DNA of 33,494 nt from Mnemiopsis leidyi (Eukaryota > Ctenophora > Tentaculata > Lobata > Bolinopsidae): the NCBI GenBank assembly GCA_000226015.1, contig JH152979.1, positions 133,876-167,369 of the forward strand, written 5' to 3'. This document shows, piece after piece, positions 10,371 through 22,124 of the stretch. Both the position numbers and the translations under genes were made by a program. Each line of letters opens with the position of its first letter. Positions within the stretch are counted from its first letter, which is position 1. The notes below the pieces were generated by a model that ran no database searches, had not been told where the DNA came from, and worked only from the letters and a program-made list of their open reading frames with translations.

Positions 10371-12950
10371 GGAGATTCCAGGATTCCAAGATAGTCTTCA
10401 GGGTTGAGCAGTAGACTTTAGCTAGATGACGTCGTCACTTGTCATACCACCTTTAATTTAGAAACTTTAAATGATATGTACTTGCTTAGAGGTATGGCTA
10501 AAAAAATAAGTGGAAAGAATTGTTTTATTAGTTGAGTTTGATATGCACTGACAAGATTTTGAAGATGCTCCCTTGAGCTATTCAACGTTTGTTATACAGT
10601 TTGATATATATTGATATGAATTTGATATTAATTGTTAAAGATTGTAAAGAAAATCGCGGGAAAATTAACGGTTTTACACTAAATTTGGTAGGCGCGACGA
10701 CATAATTGTAGTGAACAAGTCACTGCTCTCGTCGTGCATAACGTGCGCGTCGCGCGTTATATGTCATTGAGTGCGCTACGTTTGTACGCACTTGTCTTAT
10801 CCTACTAGCCAGTGGCTGTCTGGCCTTCTGCGGTCTGCCGCTTGCCTAGGGACCTTAGTCAGCAGTCATTGTTGCTTTAAGCGGAGGGGGCGGTAGAGAG
10901 TCTTTTATTGTTTACAGCAAGAAAGGGGAAGCGGAGAGAGTTGAGAGAGACGCGAGGAGCCCGGCAAGCCAGACGTTGTCTACAGCCTTGTCTGACTTCG
11001 TCCGACCCTCATTCGAAGCGAATGGGAATAAAATGACAGGAGGGTGCGCGCTGCCGTAAACTACAGTGTACAGCCCAACAACGTGAGGCTATTTTCAATC
11101 ATCAACAAAATTTGAAAATCAAAAATGGGCCGTAACGTGAAGCTACTCAATCATGTTTAATATGCTTAAACATTTTGAACTTATCCAATTCCGAGCCATG
11201 ATTTTCATTAAGTAATTTAGGTGCAACTCATCGTGATTTGGCATCGCAACAGCAGATGCAGTAAGCATAGTAATGCTACTTCTCATCATTGATCAGCACC
11301 TATATCGGACTTGCAAAGGCCTATGACCGCACCAGTAGAGGAGGCAACTGCAAGAGTTTGGAGTAGATACGCATAAACAATAATAATCAAAACTGATGTC
11401 TGTGTATCCCCTCTACTTAATTTACATGAACTGCATCTGATAGTGGTGACTTGTCGTCTCACGTATAGCAAGTGTCGTCTAAAGCAGCAAAACTCTTTAC
11501 TCTTGTCGCGGTGAAACAAAGCTCCAGACTCCAGTTACATAATATTGCTTTGTTGGCGAGAAAAAGGTTCCCGGTTAAGTTGTTAGTCCATCTATACTTC
11601 TGAAAATCGAAGGTTTTGCTCGAAACCCAAGACTGAACAAAGGAAGGCCGGCTTGGTATTTTGAAGGCGTGATGATTGATGCTGTGGTAAAGACAGTTGA
11701 AACCACTTAAATGATAACAAGGACCCGACAACAAAAGTCGTACAATGCCCAGTGTATCGTATAGCAGTGTCTTGTATGACCAGCTAGCGAACATGTGTCA
11801 GTGCCAGCTTGTTTGCTGCCGGTTCGGGGGGGGGTGGGGATGGTACAATACCGACCTATCGGAGTACTTCGGACATCTTCGCACCAAGAGTATATCGTAC
11901 ATTTACAAGATATGTTGACCTTCAGTAGGCCAGTTCTATGGCTGCCTCACAACTAGTCTGACAGTCAAGTTTTTATTCTAACTCGATGTCCACATTTTGT
12001 TCCATGCGTGAACTCGCGTGGCCAAAAAGCGATAGATACCTCGGCGGTGATATGCATCAGGGTTTTCCGCGCCTTCCAGAACCAGAGTGTCTCGCCCTCG
12101 CTTGAACCCGTGGCCTTCGTACCTGCACCAGTACATCAATTACGGGGAGCCATGGGGAACGGTAACAGCTTATTAAATAGAGAGTACACCGCCGAGTGTA
12201 GATTACAGTCACACTACTATGGTGGCAGCGGCCGGTTATTCAGCCACAGGTCACACGCGAATCTGAGGATTTCCACGTGGCCGTAGACGCTGGTTATATG
12301 TTATATGTGCCTATCAGACGGTACAGCAGAAAAAGGACGTACATCCGTATATCACACTCACCTCTTAGGTTGGTTAAAGTCAGGAGCCATAATGACACAG
12401 AACTTTGCATATATTAAACTCTCTCTCTCTTGACTCTGATGTGTGTGGTGTAAGCTATAGAGCTAACCTAGGCAGAAACAAATAGTAAGCTCCACCGCAA
12501 CGCAGCCCGTACAGCATATATGCATATCCTGGAGTACGAGGTCAAACCTTTAACTTACCGACAACCATTTGTAAATTATAACCACACATCTGTGGTGCGG
12601 GCCCGGTTCAAGTAGCTCAGGTACAGTGAGCGTTGAGGTGATGGGTTGGCGTAGGAAATTTAGATTTAGCTGCTAAGTTGTTTTTGGGAGGGGATTAAAG
12701 GACACAATTCTCTAACTTTATACAAATTGAGTGAATTGTGATAAAACAAACAATAGAAAAGAGGCGGTAAAAGAAGCAAGCGCTTCACCTCGAACATACC
12801 CATATTGAAACGTTAAAAAAACTTCCTTGATTATAGATTGACATGGATCAAATAAAAAGAACTCAATTGACAAAACAAATCATTAAGCCAACAACAGCGG
12901 CTGTTAATAAAATCAAACGATAAATTTACCGGCAAAAATAAAATCCAAGA
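10371..12950. other. Gene-free stretch of 2.6 kb
   Basis: No coding exon is supported. The short open frames (for example 11459-11794 minus and 12008-12286 plus) have no recognisable features. Visible contents are a G+C-rich block rich in CG dinucleotides (about 10680-11060), a repeat end shared with 33243-33312 (listed separately), a poly-G run near 11825-11837, and a CT microsatellite at about 12419-12431. The right end is the downstream region of the minus-strand gene that stops at 12951. Confidence 0.5.
10997..11062 (+). repeat. Dispersed repeat end (copy 1)
   Basis: A shared string GTCCGACCCTCAT is followed some 30 bp later by GGAGGGTGCGCGCT and GCCGT. The same arrangement occurs in inverse orientation at 33243-33312, and a partial version (GCGCGCTCAGTTC on the minus strand) lies near 20955-20990. 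It is likely the terminus of a small non-autonomous transposon; no complete element was delimited. Confidence 0.5.
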
Positions 12951-13642
12951 TCAGGTAGCGTCAATCTTCGTTATGAGCTTGATAGGCAAGGAACTTTGCT
13001 CCAGTAATTCCTTGTGAGGATGAGTACATTTGTCCCGGATGACGAGCAATTCCTCGAACGTGTACTTTATAAGGGACTTACTCAGAGGATCCTCATAGAC
13101 CTCGTATTGGGGCGTGGTCAGTGTCTCGTTTGACTCCGCCTGCTCGAACTTCTCAACCAGAACATTGAGATGTTTCTGGAGCTTGTACTGGTTCTCAGTG
13201 CCACACAGTCCCGGGACAAAGAGGAGCTTGCAGGCCTCCGGTTTAGTACAATCAAGACACATGACAGGCGTTTTGGTGATGTTTTGAGCACTGTTGATAA
13301 GTCTGTCTATCAGTTCGGGACTGTTTGTCAACCTGTTGTGCAGCTTGAGCAACATCCCGAACTTTTTCTCCGGCAATGACGTCATAAACTTAACCAGAGA
13401 GACAACATCAAAGACCTGATTACTGTTGCCACTAAGGTGGTACGTCAGGTTTTCCGCGTCGACTTTCTCCACCTTGATGTCGACGGCCGGGTACAACTGT
13501 CTAAGTAACTGCAACAAATACCCACTCTCCCGCAGCTCCTGGTACACCGCTATCGGCACTTCTTCTGTGATGTACTCGGTGTTGTCCGGCGGTAGAGATG
13601 CGGTAAACAGATCTAACGCTTTGGCGGTCGTCGCGCGGTCTC
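12951..13642 (-). CDS. Alternative last exon B of the unrecognised KH-like gene
   Basis: The exon begins at 13642 after a TTTCAG acceptor and stays open in phase 1 to a TGA at 12951-12953. Joined to exon 1 (15232-16576) it gives an intact 678-residue protein; the join codon is Gly, as it is for exon A. The product resembles exon A in order: PDNTEYITEE (exon A PDATAIITHE), GYLLQLLRQLYPAVDI (RYIYRVMEHMCPQVSI), YHLSGNSNQVFDVVSLVKF (FILRGMKKYVYEAARLIEYF), and EACKLLFVPGL followed by an E-x-Q-Y motif (KSCKTYVFCLGL, then E-S-Q-Y). It adds a roughly 60-residue tail containing YTFEELL, which fits the YxxxxL-phi eIF4E-binding consensus, though so does YEAARLI in exon A. A separate gene with an unseen first exon is the alternative. 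The poly(A) signal was not found. Confidence 0.65.
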
Positions 13643-14264
13643 CTGAAATTGCAGGAGAGGTTTAGTAATCGAGCTAATCAAATTAAGCGAGTGTATCTAG
13701 GATTAATGGGTTTTTAATTTGTGGTAATTTGAGAGGCCAAGACGAGATTTATTTTGACTGTCTCTTAATGATGCGAAATTAATTTGATTGAAGATGATAA
13801 CTTCAATACAAACGCCAACTTATTTTTGAGCAATTTAGCTAAGGGCTATCCAATCCATTTTTTGAATTTCTGTCCAACCTAAAACTTATTTTGAAACAAT
13901 GATATACGTACAGTAAATTCAGACCCGCATCCTTCACTTCCAAGAGGTCACCCATCCAAATTGGCTAACCCTTATTATGCTTTAAGACAAAATACTAAGC
14001 ACTCCAGCTACATTGAGTTTCTAACGAACTTTTATAACACATGCATACAAATTACACAACTCTTAGAAAAATCGACATCTAATGAGCTTACATAGCAGCT
14101 AAATGTGCAAAAAGACAGAAATGATTATCGAATTATAAAACATCATATAAAAAAATGATTAAAAACGGTAAGTGCAGTCAATCAAATACAAAACAATACT
14201 CAGCGATTTCATTCAGCAACAAAGAAGAACACACTATGATATGAGAATCGATATTGTCGTGTAC
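13643..14264. other. Spacer between alternative last exons
   Basis: No coding signal. On the minus strand it should hold the 3' UTR of isoform A; an AATAAA on that strand lies at 13753-13748, about 510 nt after the stop. It also holds the acceptor tract of exon B (13643-13655). Confidence 0.55.
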
Positions 14265-16576
14265 TCATTCATCTTTCTTTGAGTTGTAGAACTTGTTGTT
14301 GAGATAGGAGTTAACCCTGTATTGACTTTCGTACTGAGGCAGGCCCAGGCAAAACACGTACGTTTTACAACTCTTTACGTCAATCATTTCCGGAATCTTT
14401 CCCTTGGAAAAGCGAGTTATTTTGCCGATTTCGGCACGAATTTCGCCAACATTGGAGACCTCATCATCAGGAATGTAACACAGAGTTCCAACTCGCTTCC
14501 GCGGGGACTCCAAAAAGTACTCGATCAAACGGGCTGCCTCGTACACATATTTCTTCATTCCTCTCAGGATAAACTTATCGTCTTTAGTCATTATGGATAC
14601 TTGAGGACACATGTGTTCCATAACACGGTAGATGTAACGGCCAGTCCCGAGAGCCAGTGCTATACTACCCGGTTCTTCTAAGTCACTGAGGATCTCGTGG
14701 GTGATGATGGCGGTGGCATCTGGATCTGTCACAGGGTCGAAGACGTGCCTTATTTGGTTTATGTTGTGGGGAGGACCTGAAAATTTTCTCTTTTTTTTCT
14801 TTAATGAAGAAAAATTTCGTTAGTCATAAATCTGAGACATAAATAATCCAGTCTTGCTAGTGAACCCAGTTTATGATAATTAATTAAGCCTATAGACTGG
14901 GTTACAAATAAGTGTTCGTTAAATTAAGTACGGAGCATAACAATACTAGACTGACTGACTAGAGCCATTACAGCTTCAATGCGAGGCGATTTTAAAGATC
15001 GCAAAAAGGACTCACGTAAGTTATTAAACAATACTAATTTGATAATTCGTATAACGTAAATGTAACGTAAAACGTAAATGCCAAATTTTGGTAAAAGTAA
15101 GAATTGAAATCAAGGCAAAGCAGTTCACTGTTGCACTCCTTCAAGATAAAAAAGAATTAAATGAAGCAACTCCCAAAAGACAAACATACAAAGTAACGCA
15201 TGCAAATAGGAGATGCTCAAAAACCATTTACCTGATAAACTGATGTTATAAAACTTTGGCTCATCACAGGGGGAAATCATGTAGAATGCACCGAGTTCCT
15301 TCAATTCTGCCTTCAAGGACGCGTTTTCCAAGAACGCCAGCAACTGAAGATGAGTGATACGTTTTGAGCGGTAAACAGTGGAACCTTTATGAGTCTCTGG
15401 CTGAGAAATAGCACCGTCTTCACCACTGGAAGACCGGTTATAATTTCGTGCTCCATCAGACTCCGCAGAGTTCTGTCGAGGTAGGCTACTGGTGCTAGAG
15501 TAGTCAAGACTCACTGCTCTAGCTCCAGGGCCAGGTAGCGGTCTTGTTTCGTAGTCTGAGTTTTGGCGGGAGAAGACGGAGGAGCTGGTGTTTTGGCGGG
15601 AACGGCTGTTTTCACGTGGCAAAACTTCCGAGCTGTCCTGACGAGAAAGCTTCCGTTCTGAACTAGTGGATTGGGTCCGGGCCATGGCGAAGGGTTCAAG
15701 GTCGGGTTTAATTTGAGCGGACGGTAGATCAGTCTCTGGGGTGGAGGGATTGCTGAGGGGGGTTGGGAGGAATCCTTTTGGTCGGATCATAGTGATAGGA
15801 ACACTGTTACAAACATCCACACTACTCTGACCGGGAATTCTAGTCGCGGGTGTCATGGTTGGGGAGTCTAATACAGCTCCCTTCATAGCATGTTCCCCTG
15901 TTGCCAAAGGAATTCTGGACTCAGGCATGGGAACGTTTGCGTTGGGTAGCCTGCTAATAGGAACGGTGTTTTGATCAAACGGAACATTTTCGATAACAGG
16001 GAGCATGTTATTCTGGAGGGATTCCCCTCCTGAGTCCATCGGAGGTCTTGAAGCTGGTAATGTGGGTACAGTCGTTATAACAGGAGGTTGGATCATATCA
16101 GGCGATTTATCCGTAAGATTGATATCTGTTGGAGTGTCAATACCAAATCCTGAGAATTCAGGCTCATGAACGTTAGGACTAGTTTCGTTTAAGATAAGCT
16201 CGCTAAGGTCAATAAAGTCATCGTCGTCATCCTCGGAAGCCCTGGAAATGCCGATTTGAGGAGCACCCTCTGCCTCCAACATGTTGCCCATAGCTCCGGG
16301 TTGTTCAGGCGGACTGTTGTCCAACACCAACAGTTCTACCTGATCTTCCATTTTGATCTGCTGCACTTCAAAGGACAAATTTCGGGTGATGTCGTCAGCA
16401 GAGGACTGCAGAAAATTGTAAAAGGGTGACTGAACTGGAATACCAGTTCTCAGAGCTATGATGTTCTCCAAGACACAAAGATAGCCTCTGCGATCTTCGC
16501 TGTTTGCGGTACGACGCAGACAGTTCAACAATGCGCGGTGCAACACGGCAGGATCCTCTTGATAAGGACTAGTCAT
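14265..16576 (-). CDS. Unrecognised disordered protein with a C-terminal KH-like module (exon 1 + last exon A)
   Basis: Exon 1 (16576-15232) joins in phase 1 to exon A (14776-14265), giving 618 residues. An in-frame TGA lies upstream of the start, with ACC before the ATG. Residues 1-80 look helical (a small folded N-terminal domain). Residues 85-400 are disordered: an acidic stretch (EDDDDDFIDL, 115-124), repeated S/T-R-x-P motifs, and five R-x-x-S/T sites (S315, S324, T330, S340, S370) in near-identical (L/F)xRQ(N/D)S contexts. Residues 405-449 (ending KFYNISLSG) continue into exon A, where a beta-strand/helix pattern around LALGTGRYIYRVMEHM and KFILRGMKKYVYEAARLIEY resembles a degenerate KH fold without a clear GxxG. 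No family name is offered; a cytoplasmic RNA-binding or regulatory role is inference. A second, homologous last exon lies at 12951-13642. Confidence 0.65.
14777..15231 (-). other. Intron between exon 1 and last exon A
   Basis: The donor CAG|GTAAAT is at 15231 and the acceptor TTTTCAG at 14777, preceded by a pyrimidine-rich tract on the minus strand. Exon 1 could read on into this intron for 35 codons, which explains the longer open frame. No other feature seen. Confidence 0.7.
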
Positions 16577-16606
16577 GGTAGTTGTGTGACCTATACAGTT
16601 TCCCTG

Positions 16607-16788
16607 ATGTGGTCGTCATACGTCAATATATAGCTCAATTATAATTTCACAATTTCAATCATTTAGCATTTAAGCAAAAGTAATGTTTTGAAGATACATG
16701 TGGTCGTCATACGTCAATATATAGCTCAATTATAATTTCACGATTTCAATCATATAGCATTTGAGCAAAAGTAATGTTTTGAAGATAC
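16607..16788. repeat. 91-bp tandem duplication
   Basis: Two head-to-tail copies (16607-16697 and 16698-16788) begin ATGTGGTCGTCATACGTC and differ at only about three positions, so the duplication is recent. It lies 31 bp upstream of the start codon of the minus-strand KH-like gene, thus in its 5' UTR or promoter. Each copy carries CATACGTCAATATATAG. Confidence 0.9.
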
Positions 16789-18250
16789 ATTTCCAAATTT
16801 CGATCTTTATAAGAATTTTTGTTTCTATCGAGTACGTATTATATAATAATCCTATGTTTTGGAGCCAGTGAAACTCAAAATTGAAGCATAAATCAATAAT
16901 AAATATCTCTGTATGTAACAGTCTCAACTGAGTCAAAAGATTTGAAACAAAGCATGTGGAAAAACGTCCGACCAAAACACAACAGTTTGACATGTAATTT
17001 GGACATTTAAAATCATCAAGTACTTACACAAGTTTTACTGATCAAAAACAACAACATGCACAATCTCGACACTCATAAAGCTGACCAACCGAGCACTAAA
17101 TTATTGGCATAATCGAATTACAGCAATAAGTTTCGGCCAGCTCTCAACTTTAAAAGTGGTCATATGAAATCTAAAATCAATTATGAATGAATTCTGAGGA
17201 TGATCTAAATTGTGAGTTTAGGTCTGGTCATAATAGTTGATTTGCTCTGATGTGGTCTAACTGTTTATTGATCTTGATTCAACTATGTTTATATGATTGG
17301 CAGACCCTAAACAGTTCAACTAATATGTCATCTACCTAACATGATTTAATGCAAAAGTTAAAATTATCAACGAAAATAGAAGTTTAAGAGTAAAATTTAG
17401 CTTAATACTGCTGTTTACACTCGTTGTACGTGGGATGAATTCTAACACTAGAAGTATAAAACTTGACAGCAAAAATAAAATCAGCCATAATGAATGAATG
17501 TGGAATATATACTTATATATAATGTATCATATCCACTCCTTCGAAAGAATAAGAAATTATAAATGGAGGTAAGGGATTGATCGTTGCTAATATATTAAAG
17601 TTTTCTGCCGGAAAAAATGCAGACCCTGAAACCTGGCAGTGGCTTTAAAAACGTTATCGCAATACTGATGAGTTAAGTTTCCAGCTATATGCAGTTGGGA
17701 CACAAAGGCAACGAAGTTCAAACAAGGCACAAGAATCAGGCCAAGGATTAAATGTGCAGCTTTATAGCAATCACTTAAATGTGTAAAACATGAATCATAT
17801 ATGATAGACTACATTTCAAAAGTAAAACAAATCAGCAAAAATTTACATAAAAATTTAAATAATACTTCAATTATCATACTAGATTACGCCTGATTAAATA
17901 AGCAAAAATCATCAATTAATTGAAATTACATTAACAGAAGGGCGATAATTTTTAGCCTTACCTTATGTAATTGATGTGACAGCTGACTAAAAACTAAATT
18001 TGGCTGAATATTTAAACAACAGGAAATTTTGAAAAGCAGAAGTATTATATTTGATAATCAATAACTTTCTACATTTAATTGCAATGTAGTATGTACAAGT
18101 ATATGTATTGTGCAAGTAAGGTCTTTCATCTGCAGAAGCATGGCACCTAGGCTAAGTGCTGAAAGATGTGGATATTCGCCTGACCGGACCAGTACTTTCT
18201 AAGACTCCACCATAAAATCATAAAACAATTTAACAACTATGACATTTCAA
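16789..18250. other. Intergenic region between DEAF1 and the KH-like gene
   Basis: A+T-rich, about 1.5 kb, no supported exon. On the minus strand it is the downstream flank of DEAF1 (starting at its stop, 18251) and the upstream flank of the KH-like gene. The 16730-16993 minus frame is A+T-driven and has no family features. No repeat or RNA gene recognised. Confidence 0.5.
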
Positions 18251-19864
18251 TTATCCGTTATCGTCTGTGTCAACGCATTGCACATCATTGTTCTCGACTT
18301 TTATTTCAACAACTTCTGTTTCACAGTCAACTGAAGAGTGGTCAGAATTTACCCCGTTGGAGCTGGTACCGTTAGACATCATGTGATCATCACTAGAGCT
18401 GGTTACCATGGCAACTGCATTATCATCAGTACAGTCCTCCTCAAGAATGAAAATCTGATTGTTAGCAGATTCATCTTGCGCTCTACTAGCACCAGAAGAA
18501 TTCTGCTCCATCCGCTCAGAAGTAGCTGGGATCTTTGCTCCGCACATCTTGTTGTGAATTGGCCAGTCCCTTTGCTGGCAAAACTCTGAACAGTATCTGA
18601 CCAGATTGCAACGGCCACACTTGAAGGGTGCAGGCCTGTTGCAATTAGCACAGTGGCCAGTGTCCTCTCGTCTACGAGATTTGTTCATTTCGGTCTGGCT
18701 TAGAACTTGGGCTAATGTGTCTGTTATTGCACTCTTGAAGTCATTAGAAAATCCACGACTTGAGGAACCAGTTACACTCTTTTCGTATTGATTCATCATA
18801 TCTTTCAATGAAGAAATTTCTGTTTTCATACCCGTTAAAAGACTACCCAAACTTGAGATCCCATCTTCTAATATTTTTGTCTTTCGGGTAAGTTGATCAA
18901 TTGAATTTCGTATACTCTTGTGAAAATGGGCATGACCTGGACCAGAAGAACTAGGACTGAGGATTATTCCAGGATTCTCCACTTCTTGTGAAATTTGAGG
19001 TTGCGGGGTGACTGATATGGAACATTCTGTACTTTCCTCATCTTCTTCATTAACCCTGGCTTCTTCACTTTTGTTGGCATTGTCAATAGACTGACTGATT
19101 AGGGATAACAATTGACTCATGTCATTTGGATCTGTCTCATAACCCGAGCAGGTTGCATTTGCAGATTGACTTCGTGAAACCATGGATGGCATGGAAAGTT
19201 CATCTTCAGCTCGCCTTTTCCTGTTTGGAGGACAAAAGAATTTTATTGGTCCAGGTGTTCCTTCACTGTTTTCCCCTCCATCTTGGCCACTACAAATTTG
19301 ACAGTAGCAGTTAAAAGCATGGATTTTTAATTCACCACTGTTAAGAAAAAAATAAAAGGGTTTTCCATCGAGTTTGACACTTCTTTTCCAGTCTTTAGAT
19401 GTTTCTCTCCCACCAAATTTTTCAAATTCTTTAGGAGTAAACCATTTTGTAACAGAGTTTTCACAGTGAATACATTTTCCTTTGCTGCCACTTCCTAGCT
19501 TATCGGGGTGCAGAGTTCCTGACTTATTGCCGCAGCTCTGAAAATCATATATATGAAAATATGGCAATGGAAGGTGAAACTAGTAATTACAGCCTCCCAA
19601 AATCAATTAAACAGCATGTCATTCTGAGCTGCAAGAGCTTTATTCTCCCATCTGTTAGCAGCCAAAAAATAAGTAAACCACTTTGGACAGAGAGTTGAAA
19701 TTTAATCGATTTTGGGACACCATTGTAAATTAGCATACCGCAACTGGTAATTGAGTGCATCACTGCTTTACTTGCAGTCATGAATGAGTTTAAATTAAGC
19801 CGATTAAACTTACAACACTGTACACAGTTTTTATTGCACTGGAAAGGGTTGTTGATTCACTGCG
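18251..19864 (-). CDS. DEAF1: DEAF1 transcription factor (5' end unresolved)
   Basis: DEAF1 is a nuclear DNA-binding regulator. Two exons are supported: 19864-19814 (51 nt, phase 0 at both ends, RSESTTLSSAIKTVYSV) and 19537-18251, together 445 residues. The small exon makes the junction VYSV|SCGNKSG, close to the vertebrate LPVTCHNVTG at the start of the SAND domain. SAND spans about residues 16-100 with the DNA-contact motif KDWK (65-68), followed by a conserved Cys cluster (CYCQIC). A basic NLS-like NRKRRAE comes next, then low-complexity acidic and serine-rich linkers and a predicted helix. A C-terminal MYND zinc finger (313-349) has all ligands: C-x2-C, C-x2-C, C-x3-C, H-x3-C. The tail is rich in Ser/Asp/Asn. 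Upstream exons encoding the poorly conserved N-terminus must lie between 19865 and about 21500; I could not place them. Confidence 0.9.
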
Positions 19865-21722
19865 CTGCACCATGACCAGACATCATGAAACAGACATCCT
19901 GGAATGGAAAATCAATTTGACTTACACAAGAATAATAACTTATTTTCCAACAGGTTACTTTGAATGCTCATAATAACAATATATAGATTCACAATCTTTG
20001 CACCATCGAATTTCTAAGAAATGCCAAATTTGCAATATGGTTTTGTTGTTATACTGCACATTTGGTCACTTATTGTGAAAATTATAAACTGTCCATTTCC
20101 CTATCGTCCCTAAACTTTAAATGTTCTGCTTATAAAGATCCAGTTTTCAACGTTTTACTGTAGACTTAAGGGGACTAGATCAGGGAAGTCATAGCTGTTA
20201 AACTTAAACTGTTTAACTTCGAGCTACGAGCTCTGATTTGAATTGACAAATGCACTTAAATTACGAGTCAGCTTGCAACATCAGATTTGCCTCAGCTAAG
20301 TTATAATTGCCAAATTTAAGGTTTTACAGCTCGGTGCATAATAATTTTGAAGTATTAAATCGAGAAAGGAGTCAGCAGAAGCCACCATGAATTATCCAGT
20401 ATCTTATCAAGTATCTTTACATCTTACACTGTATTAAGTGGGGTGTGATAAATACATGGTTCCGGCACTCAATTGAGTACACAAATCATCCTAAATTTTC
20501 TTGTCAGATATGAGTGCACTGACAAACACCAAGGAATAAAATCAGAGGCTAGCTTCCAACAAGAGGGCAGATTTTCGCGCAACGACGGTTAATCAAGTGA
20601 CCGAAAGACTACTTGCAGAAAAATTAAGTAAATGAATGTGAAAGATTATTTAACTTAATCTGTGTTTCATTATTGAAGCTTTTCTTAGACAAGAATGCTG
20701 AACAATTTAAAACTTAATCACGATCAGAAGTTGAAGAACGGAGTAGGAGCTGAATCAACTGTCATAGCGATGCTAATAACCACGGTGTGGTAAAGGAAGA
20801 ACAAGATGATGCGACAGATCTTTTTAATGTTCTAGCTAGCTACCTTACATTTGTATCAAGATCGTTCTGTTAGCGGTAACCAAACGTCCATACTTATAAT
20901 TTTAGATTAGAAAGAAAACGTGTTCACTGGCGCTCGATTTTCAAACTCTGACTTTTTGTAGAACTGAGCGCGCGCCACCCTGCATGACAAAATAAAACAG
21001 TAATTGAAGCTGAAGCTGACTTTGTATTTTTAAAATAAACAAAATAAATTAATATGATTTTATTTTTAAATTTTTATTTTTAATTAATTATGAAGCATTA
21101 TTAGTTATTTTGTGTATTAAATTTTTGTTCTAACATATTTATTAATTTTTGTGACTATGTCTAAGTATGTCTAAGGATGAAGAAAATATTTCTACAAGAA
21201 ATTTTAGCTCGTTTTATTGCCTCCGTGGACAACACAATAAAAGTGTAATTTTCCCATGGTAAGTTATTAATTTCATATCTTTTTGCTTTCCAATCATCAC
21301 TCTTTCACTATACGTAACGCCGCGCATGATTCTGCCCAGCGTTAGCTAAGCGCTTAGATTAGATTGGTAATTTATGAATCGAGCGCTATTTTGCCGGTAT
21401 GGCTAAACTTCTACACAAAGACGTGTGTTGTGTTGGCTTAAAAGCGTTAAACTGTTCCGTTTTTATCGATCTACTATTTGGAATTTAAGACGTTCAATTT
21501 CGTTTTTGGTTCAATTTCGTTTTTTCAATTTCGTTTTTTGACTAGGTTAATGGAGCACCTTAATATGAACTAAAACAGTTACCATTCTTAATTTCTGTGA
21601 GACTTGAGGGCCAAGCTCTTCAGTTAATATTGATTCACAATGAATCGCGTTTGACCATATGTTTTTATTTTGCTTTAAACGTGTATTCATCATTCATAGG
21701 TCCATTAAGGAAAACAGTAGCC
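19865..21722. other. Divergent DEAF1/RPS12 upstream region
   Basis: This holds unplaced 5' exons of DEAF1 on the minus strand and the promoter of RPS12 on the plus strand. A strong GTAAGT donor at 21260 and an acceptor ATTCATAG at 21699 suggest a 5'-UTR intron for RPS12. 21020-21130 is extremely A+T-rich. No TATA box or TOP start could be fixed; pyrimidine-rich stretches exist near 21281 and 21457. Confidence 0.45.
21493..21540. repeat. Short tandem repeat, 3 copies
   Basis: Three near-identical copies of TTCAATTTCGTTTTT stand 180 bp upstream of the RPS12 start codon. They may be promoter or 5'-UTR intron sequence. Confidence 0.75.
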
Positions 21723-22124
21723 ATGACTGCGGTTGGAGATGGACCTATGAGTCTGATGGAAGCACTCCGGGAAACCCTCAAGAATGCCGTGATAGTTGAC
21801 GGTGTCACCAGAGGTCTACGTGAAAGTGTGAAGAGGCTCGACAAACGTGAGGCTTTGCTCTGTGTTTTGGCCGAAAGCACCGATGAGAAAAACATCTTAA
21901 AGTTGGTGGAGGCCCTCTGCCGTGAACATGGAATCAACCTCATCAAGATAGACGACGCTAAGAAGCTCGGCGAATGGACCGGACTGTGCAAGATCGACAA
22001 GGAAGGTCAAGCTAGGAAGGTCGTGCGATGCAGTTGTGCTGTTGTTCACAGTTTTGGAGCTGAGAGTCAAGCTCTAGACATCATCAACGACCATTTTAAG
22101 CACTCAGTCGCTGCTGACGCCTAA
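21723..22124 (+). CDS. RPS12: 40S ribosomal protein eS12
   Basis: This is a component of the small ribosomal subunit beak. It has 133 residues against 132 in human. Collinear conserved stretches include [40 protein letters not shown] and [12 protein letters not shown]. The start ATG at 21723 was chosen because it gives the family length; the open frame upstream is non-coding, and an acceptor at 21698-21699 lies 24 nt before it. The whole CDS is one exon, whereas vertebrate RPS12 is split. NOP56 begins 175 nt after the stop on the same strand. No AATAAA lies between them. Confidence 0.95.
   Translation: MTAVGDGPMSLMEALRETLKNAVIVDGVTRGLRESVKRLDKREALLCVLAESTDEKNILKLVEALCREHGINLIKIDDAKKLGEWTGLCKIDKEGQARKVVRCSCAVVHSFGAESQALDIINDHFKHSVAADA

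Noticed and set aside
12008-12286. 92-residue plus-strand open frame in the gene-free stretch
   Set aside because: No domain, no splice context and biased composition; likely chance.
12595-12625. B-box-like GGTTCAAGT as a tRNA gene
   Set aside because: No A box at the right distance and no cloverleaf pairing.
14265-14340. Splicing from inside last exon A to last exon B to make a two-module protein
   Set aside because: The only phase-compatible donor (GAAA|GTCAAT) is weak and would cut through a conserved motif.
19587-19781. Minus-strand open frame as an upstream DEAF1 exon
   Set aside because: Phase and sequence do not lead into the SAND domain; the 51-nt exon at 19814-19864 does so cleanly.
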